Below are positions 17,619 through 24,364 of a stretch of DNA of 32,269 bases, one piece after another; the first letter of the stretch is position 1; every line of letters begins with the position of its first letter. This stretch comes from Endomicrobiales bacterium (lineage in GTDB: Bacteria > Elusimicrobiota > Endomicrobiia > Endomicrobiales > JAFGGC01): positions 1 through 32,269 of the forward strand of contig JAFGGC010000043.1 in assembly GCA_016930715.1 (NCBI GenBank), in the 5' to 3' direction. Position numbers and translations under genes: made by a program. The notes under the pieces are model-generated. The model was given only the letters and a program-made list of their open reading frames with translations, made no database searches and had not been told where the DNA came from.

Positions 17619-17655
17619 GGATCCGGACTTTCGGATTCTGAGGGCCCATTTTTTT
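17612..17655 (+). terminator. Intrinsic terminator B in the nitrogen-operon leader
   Basis: GGTCCTTGGATCCG (17612-17625) pairs with CGGATTCTGAGGGCC (17632-17646), using G-T wobbles and one bulged base, around GGACTT-like loop bases 17626-17631. Seven T follow (17649-17655). It is located 91 nt before the first downstream start codon with no gene ending beside it, so it is an attenuator. Confidence 0.8.
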
Positions 17656-17662
17656 AGTGTAA

Positions 17663-17678
17663 CGGACAGCGGTGTCCG
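17663..17678 (+). promoter_or_regulatory. ANTAR-type hexaloop hairpin C
   Basis: CGGAC (17663-17667) pairs with GTCCG (17674-17678) around AGCGGT, a third hexaloop with A1 and G4. An alternative partner for its 3' arm exists: GTCCGCG (17674-17680) can pair with CGCGGGC (17711-17717). That alternative stem has no T-run after it, so it is not a standard terminator, and the ribosome binding site (17731-17738) stays outside it. Confidence 0.55.
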
Positions 17679-17746
17679 CGTTCACCCAACGATGGATTAA
17701 TGGCCCGGCGCGCGGGCAAAAAACCCCAAAAAGAGAGGAATTCAAA

Positions 17747-18451
17747 ATGAAAAGAATGATTTGGTTTATGTTTTTGCTGTTAGCATTAAACGTTGAACTT
17801 GGAACTTTAAGCTGTGTCTTTGCCACACCCTCGACCCAGATATGGAACCCCTCCACCGATATCCAGGCAAAGGGGACTTTCCACCTCGGGATAGACAACT
17901 ACTATTCCGTTTCCCAGAACGACACCAAGCCTTACGCTTCCGGGACGTACCTGGGCCTGACATACGGGGCACTGGACGCGCTTGAGCTCGGTTTCGACGT
18001 CGTTGAGCCGTCGGAGGACCCATTGTACCTCAACGCTAAGTTCGGAATAGCGGAAAAAGGCAAGACGCCCGCTTTCGCGGTCGGCGTCTTCAACGCGGGC
18101 ACGAAGTCGGATGTCACCAACTACAACATCCTCTACGGCCTGGCGGCAAAGACGTTCGATTTCGGCAGGCTGACGGGCGGGCTCTACTCCGGCAACGACA
18201 AGCTGCTGGTGGACGAGACCGGCGAGAAGGCGAACACCGGGTTCATAGCCACCTGGGACAGAGCTGTCAGCGACAAGGTCTGGGCGAGCGTTGATTACGC
18301 TTCCGGACAGAGCGCGTACGGCTGCCTTAGTTTCGGCGCATCGTACGCATTCTCCAAGAACACGAGCGTGATATTCGGCTACGTTATCTACAACAACGAC
18401 AAGGTCAACGTGAACAACCAGTTCACGACCCAGCTGGATATCAATTTCTAA
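17747..18451 (+). CDS. Predicted outer-membrane beta-barrel protein of the nitrogen operon
   Basis: This 234-aa protein has a signal peptide (MKRMIWFMFLLLALN to CVFA, about residues 1-26). A series of alternating amphipathic strands rich in Gly, Tyr and Asn follows. It ends in ...QLDINF, and a C-terminal Phe is the usual barrel-assembly signal. I do not recognise the family; a small porin or outer-membrane channel is the likeliest role. I chose ATG 17747 over the in-frame upstream ATG at 17672 because it follows AAGAGAGGAA directly and begins the signal peptide; the longer form would read through the hairpin leader. Placement as first gene before amt suggests it helps nitrogen compounds cross the outer membrane, but that is inference. 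Confidence 0.75.
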   Translation: MKRMIWFMFLLLALNVELGTLSCVFATPSTQIWNPSTDIQAKGTFHLGIDNYYSVSQNDTKPYASGTYLGLTYGALDALELGFDVVEPSEDPLYLNAKFGIAEKGKTPAFAVGVFNAGTKSDVTNYNILYGLAAKTFDFGRLTGGLYSGNDKLLVDETGEKANTGFIATWDRAVSDKVWASVDYASGQSAYGCLSFGASYAFSKNTSVIFGYVIYNNDKVNVNNQFTTQLDINF

Positions 18452-18455
18452 AAAA

Positions 18456-18486
18456 GGTTATTTGATAACCCGCCTCTTCGGCGGGT
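18456..18486 (+). other. Two overlapping, mutually exclusive hairpins between barrel gene and amt
   Basis: GGTTA/TAACC (18456-18470) and ACCCGCC/GGCGGGT (18468-18486, loop TCTTC) share three bases and cannot form together. No T-run follows and the amt ribosome binding site (AAGGAGG, 18501-18507) is free. RNA stability or partial read-through control are possible roles. Confidence 0.4.
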
Positions 18487-18512
18487 CCCGAAAAACGGGC
18501 AAGGAGGATAAA

Positions 18513-19853
18513 ATGAAGAAAATACTGTTAATGACAGGATTGTTCCTGGGGCTTTCGGCGATGCCCGCGCTGTGCGGCGAGATGCCGCCGGCTCCGCCGG
18601 AAGCGGCGGTCGAAACGGCCGCGGCGGTGGACACGGGCGATACCGCCTGGATACTGACGTCATCCGCCCTAGTGATGATGATGACCCTTCCCGGCCTCGC
18701 CTTCTTCTACGGAGGCCTGGTCAAGAAAAAGAACGTGCTGAGCGTCCTGATGCAATGCGCGATAATGCTGTGCGTGATAAGCCTGCAATGGGTGCTTGTC
18801 GGCTATTCGCTTTCGTTCGCGCCGGGGGGAGGGTTCATAGGGGGCCTGAAGTGGCTCGGCCTGCAAGGCGTGGGCATGGCCCCGAACCCGGACTACGCCG
18901 GGACCATACCCCACCTGGCTTTCATGGCGTTCCAGATGATGTTCGCGGTGATAACGCCCGCGCTCATTATCGGCGCGTTCGCCGAAAGAATGAGCTTCCC
19001 GGGCTTCCTTCTTTTCAGCGTCCTGTGGGCCACTTTCGTGTATGATCCCGTTGCTCACTGGGTGTGGGGAGTGGGAGGATGGCTGAGGGACCTCGGAGCC
19101 CTTGATTTCGCGGGCGGGACGGTCGTCCACATCAATGCCGGGGTAGCGGCCATAGTGACGGCCCTGTATACAGGCAAGAGGAAAGGCTACGGAACGCCCG
19201 TGCCGCCTCACAACCTGCCTTTCACGGTGATGGGAGCTGGGCTTCTCTGGTTCGGGTGGTTCGGTTTCAACGCCGGATCTGCCCTTGGGGCGGGCGGGCT
19301 TGCCGCGAGCGCCTTCGTTACAACCAATACCGCCGCCGCGGCCGCGGGACTGACCTGGGCGGTCATCGAGTGGATGCATTCCGGCAAGGCGACCACCCTG
19401 GGCGTCGCGACAGGACTTGTGGCGGGGCTTGTAGCCATAACCCCGGCCGCCGGTTTCGTGGGAGTGATACCCGCGATGCTCATAGGCGTGCTTGTCAGCG
19501 TCGTGTGCTTTGTAATGGTGGCGGTGGTCAAGTCGGGCCTGGGCTACGACGATTCGCTTGATGCGTTCGGCGTGCACGGCGTCGGCGGCATAGTCGGCGC
19601 GCTCGCGACGGGGCTCTTTGCCTCGGCCGCCGTCAATCCCGGAGGTGCCGACGGTCTGTTCTTCGGCAACATGGGGCTTTTGAAGGCCCAGCTCATAGCG
19701 GTTGGAGCCACCATACTTTACAGCGCGGCCGGCACTTACGCGATATGCAAGGTAGTGGACGTCCTGGTGGGCCTCAGGGTCAAGGAGAAGGACGAGCTTC
19801 TCGGCCTTGACCTTACCCAGCACCACGAAGGCGCGTACACGGTGTTAGAATAG
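18513..19853 (+). CDS. amt: Ammonium transporter
   Basis: This 446-aa Amt/Mep/Rh channel carries ammonium across the inner membrane as a trimer. A signal-peptide-like N-terminus (MKKILLMTGLFLGLSAMPALC) precedes the 11-helix core. Family motifs are FFYGGLVKKKNVLS, the YDPVAHWVWGVGGW segment, DFAGGTVVHINAG with the first pore His, and DAFGVHGVGGIVGALATGLF with the second pore His. The C-terminal cytoplasmic tail (KEKDELLGLDLTQHHEGAY) is the usual GlnK-binding, Glu-rich type. ATG 18513 follows a strong AAGGAGGATAA site; an earlier in-frame Met at 18462 lacks one and would disrupt the signal peptide. It is followed by glnK after 113 bp, the classic amtB-glnK pairing. Confidence 0.97.
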   Translation: MKKILLMTGLFLGLSAMPALCGEMPPAPPEAAVETAAAVDTGDTAWILTSSALVMMMTLPGLAFFYGGLVKKKNVLSVLMQCAIMLCVISLQWVLVGYSLSFAPGGGFIGGLKWLGLQGVGMAPNPDYAGTIPHLAFMAFQMMFAVITPALIIGAFAERMSFPGFLLFSVLWATFVYDPVAHWVWGVGGWLRDLGALDFAGGTVVHINAGVAAIVTALYTGKRKGYGTPVPPHNLPFTVMGAGLLWFGWFGFNAGSALGAGGLAASAFVTTNTAAAAAGLTWAVIEWMHSGKATTLGVATGLVAGLVAITPAAGFVGVIPAMLIGVLVSVVCFVMVAVVKSGLGYDDSLDAFGVHGVGGIVGALATGLFASAAVNPGGADGLFFGNMGLLKAQLIAVGATILYSAAGTYAICKVVDVLVGLRVKEKDELLGLDLTQHHEGAYTVLE

Positions 19854-19856
19854 GAC

Positions 19857-19950
19857 ATAGCGGATAGCGTTTAGCGTATAGGAAAGGATAAAAGTAACAG
19901 GATTTATTACTTGGTTTCAACTATACGCTATCCGCTAGACGCTGTACGCT
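19857..19950. repeat. Large inverted repeat (AGCGTATAG / CTATACGCT family) between amt and glnK
   Basis: The left arm (19857-19881) and right arm (19921-19950) carry copies of AGCGGATAGCGTTTAGCGTATAG-type units in opposite orientation. TAGCGTATAG (19872-19881) pairs exactly with CTATACGCTA (19921-19930). An inner stem AAGTAA/TTACTT extends the hairpin. It looks like a MITE or REP-type intergenic repeat and has no T-run. It lies just before the glnK ribosome binding site. Confidence 0.7.
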
Positions 19951-19966
19951 AAAAAAGGAGGAAGAT

Positions 19967-20308
19967 ATGAAACTAGTTATAGCGATAATTCAGCCGGACA
20001 GGTTGAGCGACGTCAAAAGGGAGCTGTACAAGGCGGAAGTGAACCTCATAACCGTAAGCGAGGTCATGGGGCACGGCAGGCAGATGGGCGTGACGGAAGT
20101 CTACAGGGGTGTCAAGGAGAACGGCAACCTTCTGCGCAAGATACGCCTTGAGATAGCGGTCAACGACAACTTCCTCAAGCCCACCATTGACGCGATCGTG
20201 AGGGGCGCAAAGACCGGAGATGTCGGCGACGGAAAGATATTCGTGCTTGACATGCAGGAGTGCGTCAGGATTCGTACAGGCGAATGCAGCTGCGAGGCGA
20301 TAGGATAA
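19967..20308 (+). CDS. glnK: PII nitrogen regulatory protein (GlnK/GlnB type)
   Basis: This 113-aa PII trimer subunit senses 2-oxoglutarate and ATP/ADP and gates the Amt channel. Aligned residue by residue with E. coli GlnB, it keeps Gly35, Gly37, Arg38, Gln39, Gly41, Thr43, Glu44, Tyr46, Arg47 and Gly48 in the T-loop base. It also keeps GKIFVLDMQECVRIRTGE, with the two ATP-phosphate arginines. Tyr51, the uridylylation site, is Glu here, and the following T-loop half is altered (KENGNLLRK). Regulation is therefore probably by ligand binding alone. AAAGGAGGAAG gives a strong ribosome binding site. Its place after amt supports the glnK label; glnB cannot be excluded by sequence alone. Confidence 0.93.
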   Translation: MKLVIAIIQPDRLSDVKRELYKAEVNLITVSEVMGHGRQMGVTEVYRGVKENGNLLRKIRLEIAVNDNFLKPTIDAIVRGAKTGDVGDGKIFVLDMQECVRIRTGECSCEAIG

Positions 20309-20343
20309 AAAAATAGCACGCAAAAAACCACGTTTTTGGTTTC

Positions 20344-20385
20344 CCGGCCCGGATGCGACTGGACGCCCATTCGGGCCGGCTTTTT
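20344..20385 (+). terminator. Intrinsic terminator after glnK
   Basis: CCGGCCCGGA (20344-20353) pairs with TTCGGGCCGG (20370-20379), a 10-bp stem with one wobble, followed by five T after one C. It ends the barrel-amt-glnK transcript. Confidence 0.85.
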
Positions 20386-20396
20386 GCCCGCCCTTG

Positions 20397-20413
20397 CCCG
20401 CCGGATAGGCGGG
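20397..20413. repeat. GC hairpin CCCGCC-GGATA-GGCGGG
   Basis: A perfect 6-bp stem with a 5-base loop lies just after the glnK terminator, embedded in a short tandem of GCCCG units. Similar G/C-rich palindromes are common intergenic repeats. The rest of 20414-20518 holds a promoter for the next gene. Confidence 0.45.
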
Positions 20414-20450
20414 GAAGAGGAGGGTTATTTAAAGGAACCTTCCGGTATCC

Positions 20451-20479
20451 TTGTAAACCCCGTCATAAAAATGTAGTAT
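20451..20479 (+). promoter_or_regulatory. Probable sigma70 promoter of the small PII-like gene
   Basis: TTGTAA (20451-20456) and TAGTAT (20474-20479) are separated by 17 nt, upstream of the gene starting at 20519 and downstream of the glnK terminator. The PII-like gene is therefore probably transcribed separately from amt-glnK. Confidence 0.5.
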
Positions 20480-20518
20480 TTATTCGGTCAGCAGATACTA
20501 TTTCGAACGGAGGCGCGC

Positions 20519-20824
20519 ATGGAATACAAGCTTATAACGTGCATCGTTGAAAAGGGCAAGTCGCAGCACATCATCGACGAGGCTTTAAGGAAGGGGGCGC
20601 AGGCCGCCACTTTTTTTGAGGCCAAAGGCAGGGGGGTAAGAGAAAGAATAGGCGTGTCCGGCATGTTCATCAAGGAAGACAAGGAAGTAATACTGATAGT
20701 GACCAGGCAAAAGGAAACGAGGCTGATATTCGATACGGTCGTGAGCCTCGGTGGATTGAAGGAGAAAGGGCTTGGTTTTGCCTATATACAGCCGGTAGAG
20801 GACACGATGGGTTTTCTTGACTGA
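20519..20824 (+). CDS. Small PII-like protein (P-II superfamily)
   Basis: This 101-aa protein has the PII fold pattern: MEYKLITCIVEKGKSQHIIDEALRKGA as first strand and helix, AATFFEAKGRG as second strand and T-loop base, and KEVILIVTRQKETRLIFDTV as third strand and second helix. It is shorter than GlnK, has no T-loop tyrosine or YRG motif, and lacks the C-terminal RIRTGE ATP motif. It therefore belongs to the divergent PII-like (PII-NG type) proteins, whose ligands vary. An ACGGAGG site precedes ATG 20519. It is the last + strand gene before the convergent kinase genes. The proximity to amt-glnK suggests a nitrogen link, but its own promoter and the terminator between them leave this open. 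Confidence 0.8.
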   Translation: MEYKLITCIVEKGKSQHIIDEALRKGAQAATFFEAKGRGVRERIGVSGMFIKEDKEVILIVTRQKETRLIFDTVVSLGGLKEKGLGFAYIQPVEDTMGFLD

Positions 20825-20827
20825 CAA

Positions 20828-20848
20828 CCAAACCCACCCCGGGTTTGG
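20828..20848. terminator. Possible bidirectional terminator between convergent genes
   Basis: CCAAACCC (20828-20835) pairs perfectly with GGGTTTGG (20841-20848) around ACCCC, between the PII-like stop at 20824 and the kinase stop at 20858. T-rich sequence (TTTTATTT) follows only after several bases, so termination strength is uncertain. Confidence 0.45.
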
Positions 20849-20857
20849 ATACGGGTT

Positions 20858-22795
20858 TTATTTGAATATCGGCAGGGTAACGCTGAACTTGCTTCCCTTG
20901 TCCAGCGCGCTTTCCACCCAGATCTTACCGCCGTGCAGTTCAACGATGTGCTTTACGACCGCAAGACCGAGGCCCACCCCTTCGACTTGTCCCGTGAAAA
21001 ACTGGTCAATCTGGTAGAATTTCTTGAAAATTTTGGCCTGTTCCTCGGGGGGTATGCCGGCAGCGTTGTCTGTCACTTCCATAACAATCATATTGTCGTC
21101 AAGTACCTTGCCTGAAATCCTCGTTTTCTTTTCCTTGCTGGAGTTGAACTTAATTGAATTTTCGATGAGGTTCTCGAACACCTCGACGATTTTAAGCATG
21201 TCGACATTTACAGGGGGGAGTTCGGCCACTGGCGGGTCTATCGTAACTTCGGCCTGGTTTGCTGATATCCAGTCTCCGAAGCCCTTTACGCATTTATCTA
21301 ACAGAACCGGCATGGATGCCTTTTCCTGGTGAAGGCTTGTGTATTCCGAGGTCAACAGCGTGAAGCGCAGCAGTTTATCCACGAGCTCGTCCAGCAGGTC
21401 GCTTTGCTTCTTTATCGAAACCAGGGCGGTTTTGAGTTTCGAGTCTTCAGTTTGGGATTTCGTTATGAGTATCTCCGAAAAGCCTTTTATCGCGGTAAGG
21501 GGTGTTTTCAATTTATGCGATATCAAAGCGAGGAAATCCATCTTCACCTTTTCTTCTTTTTTCTCCGAGGTTATGTCGCGAAGGACCATTATGCGCCCGA
21601 TTCGGTTTCCCTCCTGGTCGGCTATGGTTGTCGCGCGCACGCCGAGGTAAAGCGTCTTTCCCTTGATCCTTTTCAGCTCGAAGCTTGTTATTCTTTCCGG
21701 ACTGCCCTTTATAGCGTCCCAGCTCATCGAGGGCTCGAGCTCTCCGACAATTGCCCCGAAAGATTTCCCGGCACAGTCCTTCTGTTGAATGCCGAGCAGC
21801 GCTTCGGCGGAGGAATTCATCCTTATGATTTTTAGATCGTTGTCCGTGACTATGGCGCCGTCGGCCATGCTGGCAAAAGTGGCGTTCAGTTCCTCCTTCT
21901 CCTGTTCGAGCTTGTTGAAAAGGTAGTTGTTTTCCATCGCTATCGAGGCTTCGACCGCGAAAATCGAAAGCAGGTTTTCGTCGCGCTTATTGAACTGGGT
22001 CTGTTTCTTCTGGCGGTTAAGATTTATCACGCCGAGGAGCTTTCCTTTGCGCTCAAGCGGCATTGTCAGTCCGGATGATATATCTCCGAATTCATCTAGA
22101 TGGGCGAACCGGGGATCGTCTTTTAGAGTGCCCTGTATTGAAACAGTCTTGTCCTCTTTTGCGGCAAAACCCGCTATCCTTTCGCCGATAATGACTTTCT
22201 TGCCAATGATGTCGTCTTTTCTTGGGCCTATGGCGGCCTTCACCGCAAGGTCGCGCGACTCGGGGTCATAGAGCATTATCGAACCGCCGTCTGCCGACAG
22301 CGTGTCGCAGACGAGCCTCAATATCAGGTTCAGGAGCTCGTCAAGCCCCATAAGGGAGCTTATGGCCTTGCTCGCCTCGTAGAGGTTGACGAGTTCTTTT
22401 AATTCCCTGACCTCGGTCGTCAGTCGCCTTTTCTCGAGGCACCGCTTGACCACGAGGTCGAGCTCGTCGATATTGAATGTTTTTGTGAGGTAGTCGTAGG
22501 CCCCGTGGCGCATCGCCTGGACGGCGTTCTCTATGGTCCCGTGCGCGGTAATTACTATGACGTCCGTCTTCACGGAGTTTTCTTTTACCTGTTTGAGGAC
22601 CTCTATTCCGTCGATGCCCGGCATCTTAAGGTCGGTTATGACCAGGTCGAAGGGCCCCTTGTTCGTGTTTATTTCGACGCCTTTTTCGCCGTTTTCTGCG
22701 GCGTGGACGTCGTACCCTTCCGCGGTCAAATACTCCGTGCAGGCCTTTCTTATGTACATGTCGTCGTCGATAACGAGTATTCTTTCCGTGGGCAT
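20858..22795 (-). CDS. Receiver-GAF-PAS-histidine kinase (hybrid with N-terminal receiver)
   Basis: This 645-aa soluble kinase has several ordered domains. The receiver domain (1-120) has acidic residues DDD 10-12, phospho-acceptor Asp55 and Lys105. A GAF domain (about 148-295) and a PAS domain (about 303-412) follow. The dimerisation helix carries SHKLKTPL (phospho-accepting His427). The ATPase domain (about 525-645) has ENLIENSIKF, DNAAGIPPEE and GVGLGLAV. In the receiver the usual Lys-Pro is Lys-Thr (105-106). No transmembrane segment and no DNA-binding output exist, so it probably takes a phosphate from a partner kinase and passes signal on. The membrane kinase gene ends 33 bp upstream in the same direction, making that the likely partner. 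Confidence 0.93.
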   Translation of the reverse strand: MPTERILVIDDDMYIRKACTEYLTAEGYDVHAAENGEKGVEINTNKGPFDLVITDLKMPGIDGIEVLKQVKENSVKTDVIVITAHGTIENAVQAMRHGAYDYLTKTFNIDELDLVVKRCLEKRRLTTEVRELKELVNLYEASKAISSLMGLDELLNLILRLVCDTLSADGGSIMLYDPESRDLAVKAAIGPRKDDIIGKKVIIGERIAGFAAKEDKTVSIQGTLKDDPRFAHLDEFGDISSGLTMPLERKGKLLGVINLNRQKKQTQFNKRDENLLSIFAVEASIAMENNYLFNKLEQEKEELNATFASMADGAIVTDNDLKIIRMNSSAEALLGIQQKDCAGKSFGAIVGELEPSMSWDAIKGSPERITSFELKRIKGKTLYLGVRATTIADQEGNRIGRIMVLRDITSEKKEEKVKMDFLALISHKLKTPLTAIKGFSEILITKSQTEDSKLKTALVSIKKQSDLLDELVDKLLRFTLLTSEYTSLHQEKASMPVLLDKCVKGFGDWISANQAEVTIDPPVAELPPVNVDMLKIVEVFENLIENSIKFNSSKEKKTRISGKVLDDNMIVMEVTDNAAGIPPEEQAKIFKKFYQIDQFFTGQVEGVGLGLAVVKHIVELHGGKIWVESALDKGSKFSVTLPIFK

Positions 22796-22828
22796 TTTCT
22801 TAATGTTTCTCCGTGTGTTTTGTCGGTT

Positions 22829-24247
22829 TTACGCCGTGGGAAGCGTGAAGGCGAACCTGCTGCCTTTTCCAAGCTCGCTCTGGACAGTTATTTTTCCGTT
22901 TTGAGCCTCGACGATACCTTTGACTATGGCAAGGCCAAGCCCCGTTCCCTTCGGGCCCTGCACCTTGCTTTTGACGTCTTTTACCTGCTCGAACTTGTCG
23001 AACACAGAATTAAGCTTATCGGCCGGTATGCCCATCCCCGTGTCCGAAACTGCCACTTCGACCGCTTTTTCAGAACTCTTGCGCGCGGCCGACAGCGTTA
23101 TCTTTCCCGCCTCCGGCGTGAACTTCACGGCGTTGGAAAGCAGGTTAATTATCACCTGCCGGGTGCGTTCGGGGTCGGCCATCACTTCGGGCAGTTTGTC
23201 GGCGGCTACCTCAAAGGAAATCTTTTTCTGCTGCATCTGGGGTTCGAACAACTGGGCAATTTCCTTGAATATTGGCGGAAGCTCAGTGCGCTGCGGGTTC
23301 ACCTGCATCTTGCCGCGCTCTATCTTTGCGACGTCCAGAAGATCATCAATGAATTTCGCGAGGCGGGTCGTGCAGCTTTTCATTATGTCGAGGTATTCCT
23401 TCTGTTTATCGTTCGGGGTTCCCGCCGTACCCTTGAAAAAGAGGTCTATGTACATCTTCAGCGAAACGAGGGGGGAACGGAGCTCGTGGGTCACCGAAGA
23501 CACGAAATCGCTTTTAAGCTGGTCGAGCTCTTTGAGCTTGACGCTCATCCTGTTGAATTCGGTGGCGAGGTCTCCGAGCTCGTCGCGCGTGGTCACATCG
23601 ATCTTGTGGTCAAGTTTGCCTGATCCGATTACCTGCGCTCCGGCCGCTATCTTTTTTATGGGGCTTGTCATCATTCCGACAAGTATGAGCGTGGCGATGA
23701 GGCCGGCCACGAGCGCCGCGACCGCCACCATGAATATCCTCTTTCTTGTCGCCGAAAGAGTTTCCGCGACGGCCTTGTCCAGCTCCTTCTGGGAAAAGCC
23801 GAGCCGCGCGACGCCGGTTTTCTTTCCGCTGACGATGAACGGAAGAGAAAGGTCCAGTACGGCTACCGGGCCCTGCATCTCATATTTCTGGCTAAAAAGG
23901 GCGTCGGAAGAAAGGGTTTTTGAAGTTACCGGGTCCGCAAGCTTCGTGCCGAGCAGGTTTATGTCCGTGTGTGCAAGGACCTTGCCCGAAAGGTCGGTCA
24001 CGGCGGCATAGGCAAGGCCTTTCGTGTTCTTGATGAGCTTGATGTAGTTCAAGAGGAGTATGTCGTCCCTTACTATGACCGATTCTCCCGCCACCTGGGC
24101 AAGGCTTTTTACCATGTTGTAGCGGGCGGTTTCCATTTCCTTGACGAGGAACCTGCTCTCGGCTATGAGGAGCGTGACCGTCACGCCGAGGACGATTATC
24201 ACGACGAGCGAGCTTACCAGAAGTCCGAATTTCGTTCTTAGTTTCAT
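22829..24247 (-). CDS. Membrane sensor histidine kinase (dCache/sCache-HAMP-HisKA-HATPase)
   Basis: This is a 472-aa inner-membrane sensor kinase. TM1 (about residues 8-28) and TM2 (170-191) enclose a periplasmic sensor of about 140 residues resembling a single Cache domain ([16 protein letters not shown] region). HAMP (about 192-243) leads to the HisKA helix VTHELRSPL (His254). The ATPase domain has [24 protein letters not shown] and GTGLGLAIV. It is a complete class I kinase. It is followed after 33 bp by the receiver-kinase gene and preceded by the PorV-TPR gene and an inverted-repeat spacer. No response regulator with an output domain is present in the window, so the regulated process is unknown. 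Confidence 0.94.
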   Translation of the reverse strand: MKLRTKFGLLVSSLVVIIVLGVTVTLLIAESRFLVKEMETARYNMVKSLAQVAGESVIVRDDILLLNYIKLIKNTKGLAYAAVTDLSGKVLAHTDINLLGTKLADPVTSKTLSSDALFSQKYEMQGPVAVLDLSLPFIVSGKKTGVARLGFSQKELDKAVAETLSATRKRIFMVAVAALVAGLIATLILVGMMTSPIKKIAAGAQVIGSGKLDHKIDVTTRDELGDLATEFNRMSVKLKELDQLKSDFVSSVTHELRSPLVSLKMYIDLFFKGTAGTPNDKQKEYLDIMKSCTTRLAKFIDDLLDVAKIERGKMQVNPQRTELPPIFKEIAQLFEPQMQQKKISFEVAADKLPEVMADPERTRQVIINLLSNAVKFTPEAGKITLSAARKSSEKAVEVAVSDTGMGIPADKLNSVFDKFEQVKDVKSKVQGPKGTGLGLAIVKGIVEAQNGKITVQSELGKGSRFAFTLPTA

Positions 24248-24256
24248 AAAATACCT

Positions 24257-24357
24257 GATTACACGGATTCCTTAAGCCGATTACACAGATAGGTCCAAGT
24301 CAATTCGCAAAAGATTCTGCCTTGATCTGTGTAATCTATTTTGTTATCTGTGTAATC
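24257..24357. repeat. Four copies of GATTACACAGAT as an inverted repeat
   Basis: GATTACACGGAT (24257-24268) and GATTACACAGAT (24279-24290) are followed by two reverse-complement copies ATCTGTGTAATC (24325-24336 and 24346-24357). They fill the whole spacer between the PorV-TPR stop and the kinase start and could fold into a long two-step hairpin. The copies are in both orientations and the spacing is irregular, unlike CRISPR. Confidence 0.8.
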
Positions 24358-24364
24358 AAGAGCT

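Noticed and set aside
17421-17746. Glutamine (glnA-type) or other nitrogen riboswitch in the leader
   Set aside because: I could not find the conserved glnA-motif core. The repeated A1/G4 hexaloops explain the structure better.
17672-17746. Upstream in-frame ATG extending the barrel protein by 25 residues
   Set aside because: It would put hydrophilic residues before the signal peptide. The internal ATG 17747 has a proper ribosome binding site.
18462-18512. Upstream in-frame ATG extending Amt by 17 residues
   Set aside because: No ribosome binding site, it lies in the hairpin, and it would mask the signal-like N-terminus that starts at ATG 18513.
18669-19826. 385-codon open frame antisense to amt
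   Set aside because: It is a His/Arg/Glu-rich shadow of a GC-rich gene with obvious Amt homology on the other strand.
20858-22795. ANTAR output domain in the receiver-containing protein
   Set aside because: The region after the receiver is GAF, PAS and a full kinase core; no ANTAR helices are visible. The ANTAR protein, if any, is outside the window.
22505-24011. Long + strand open frames opposite the two kinases (372 and 363 codons)
   Set aside because: They lie wholly within confidently identified kinase genes and read as compositional shadows.
24257-24357. CRISPR-like array of 12-mers
   Set aside because: The repeats are short, occur in both orientations and have irregular spacing; no cas gene is nearby.
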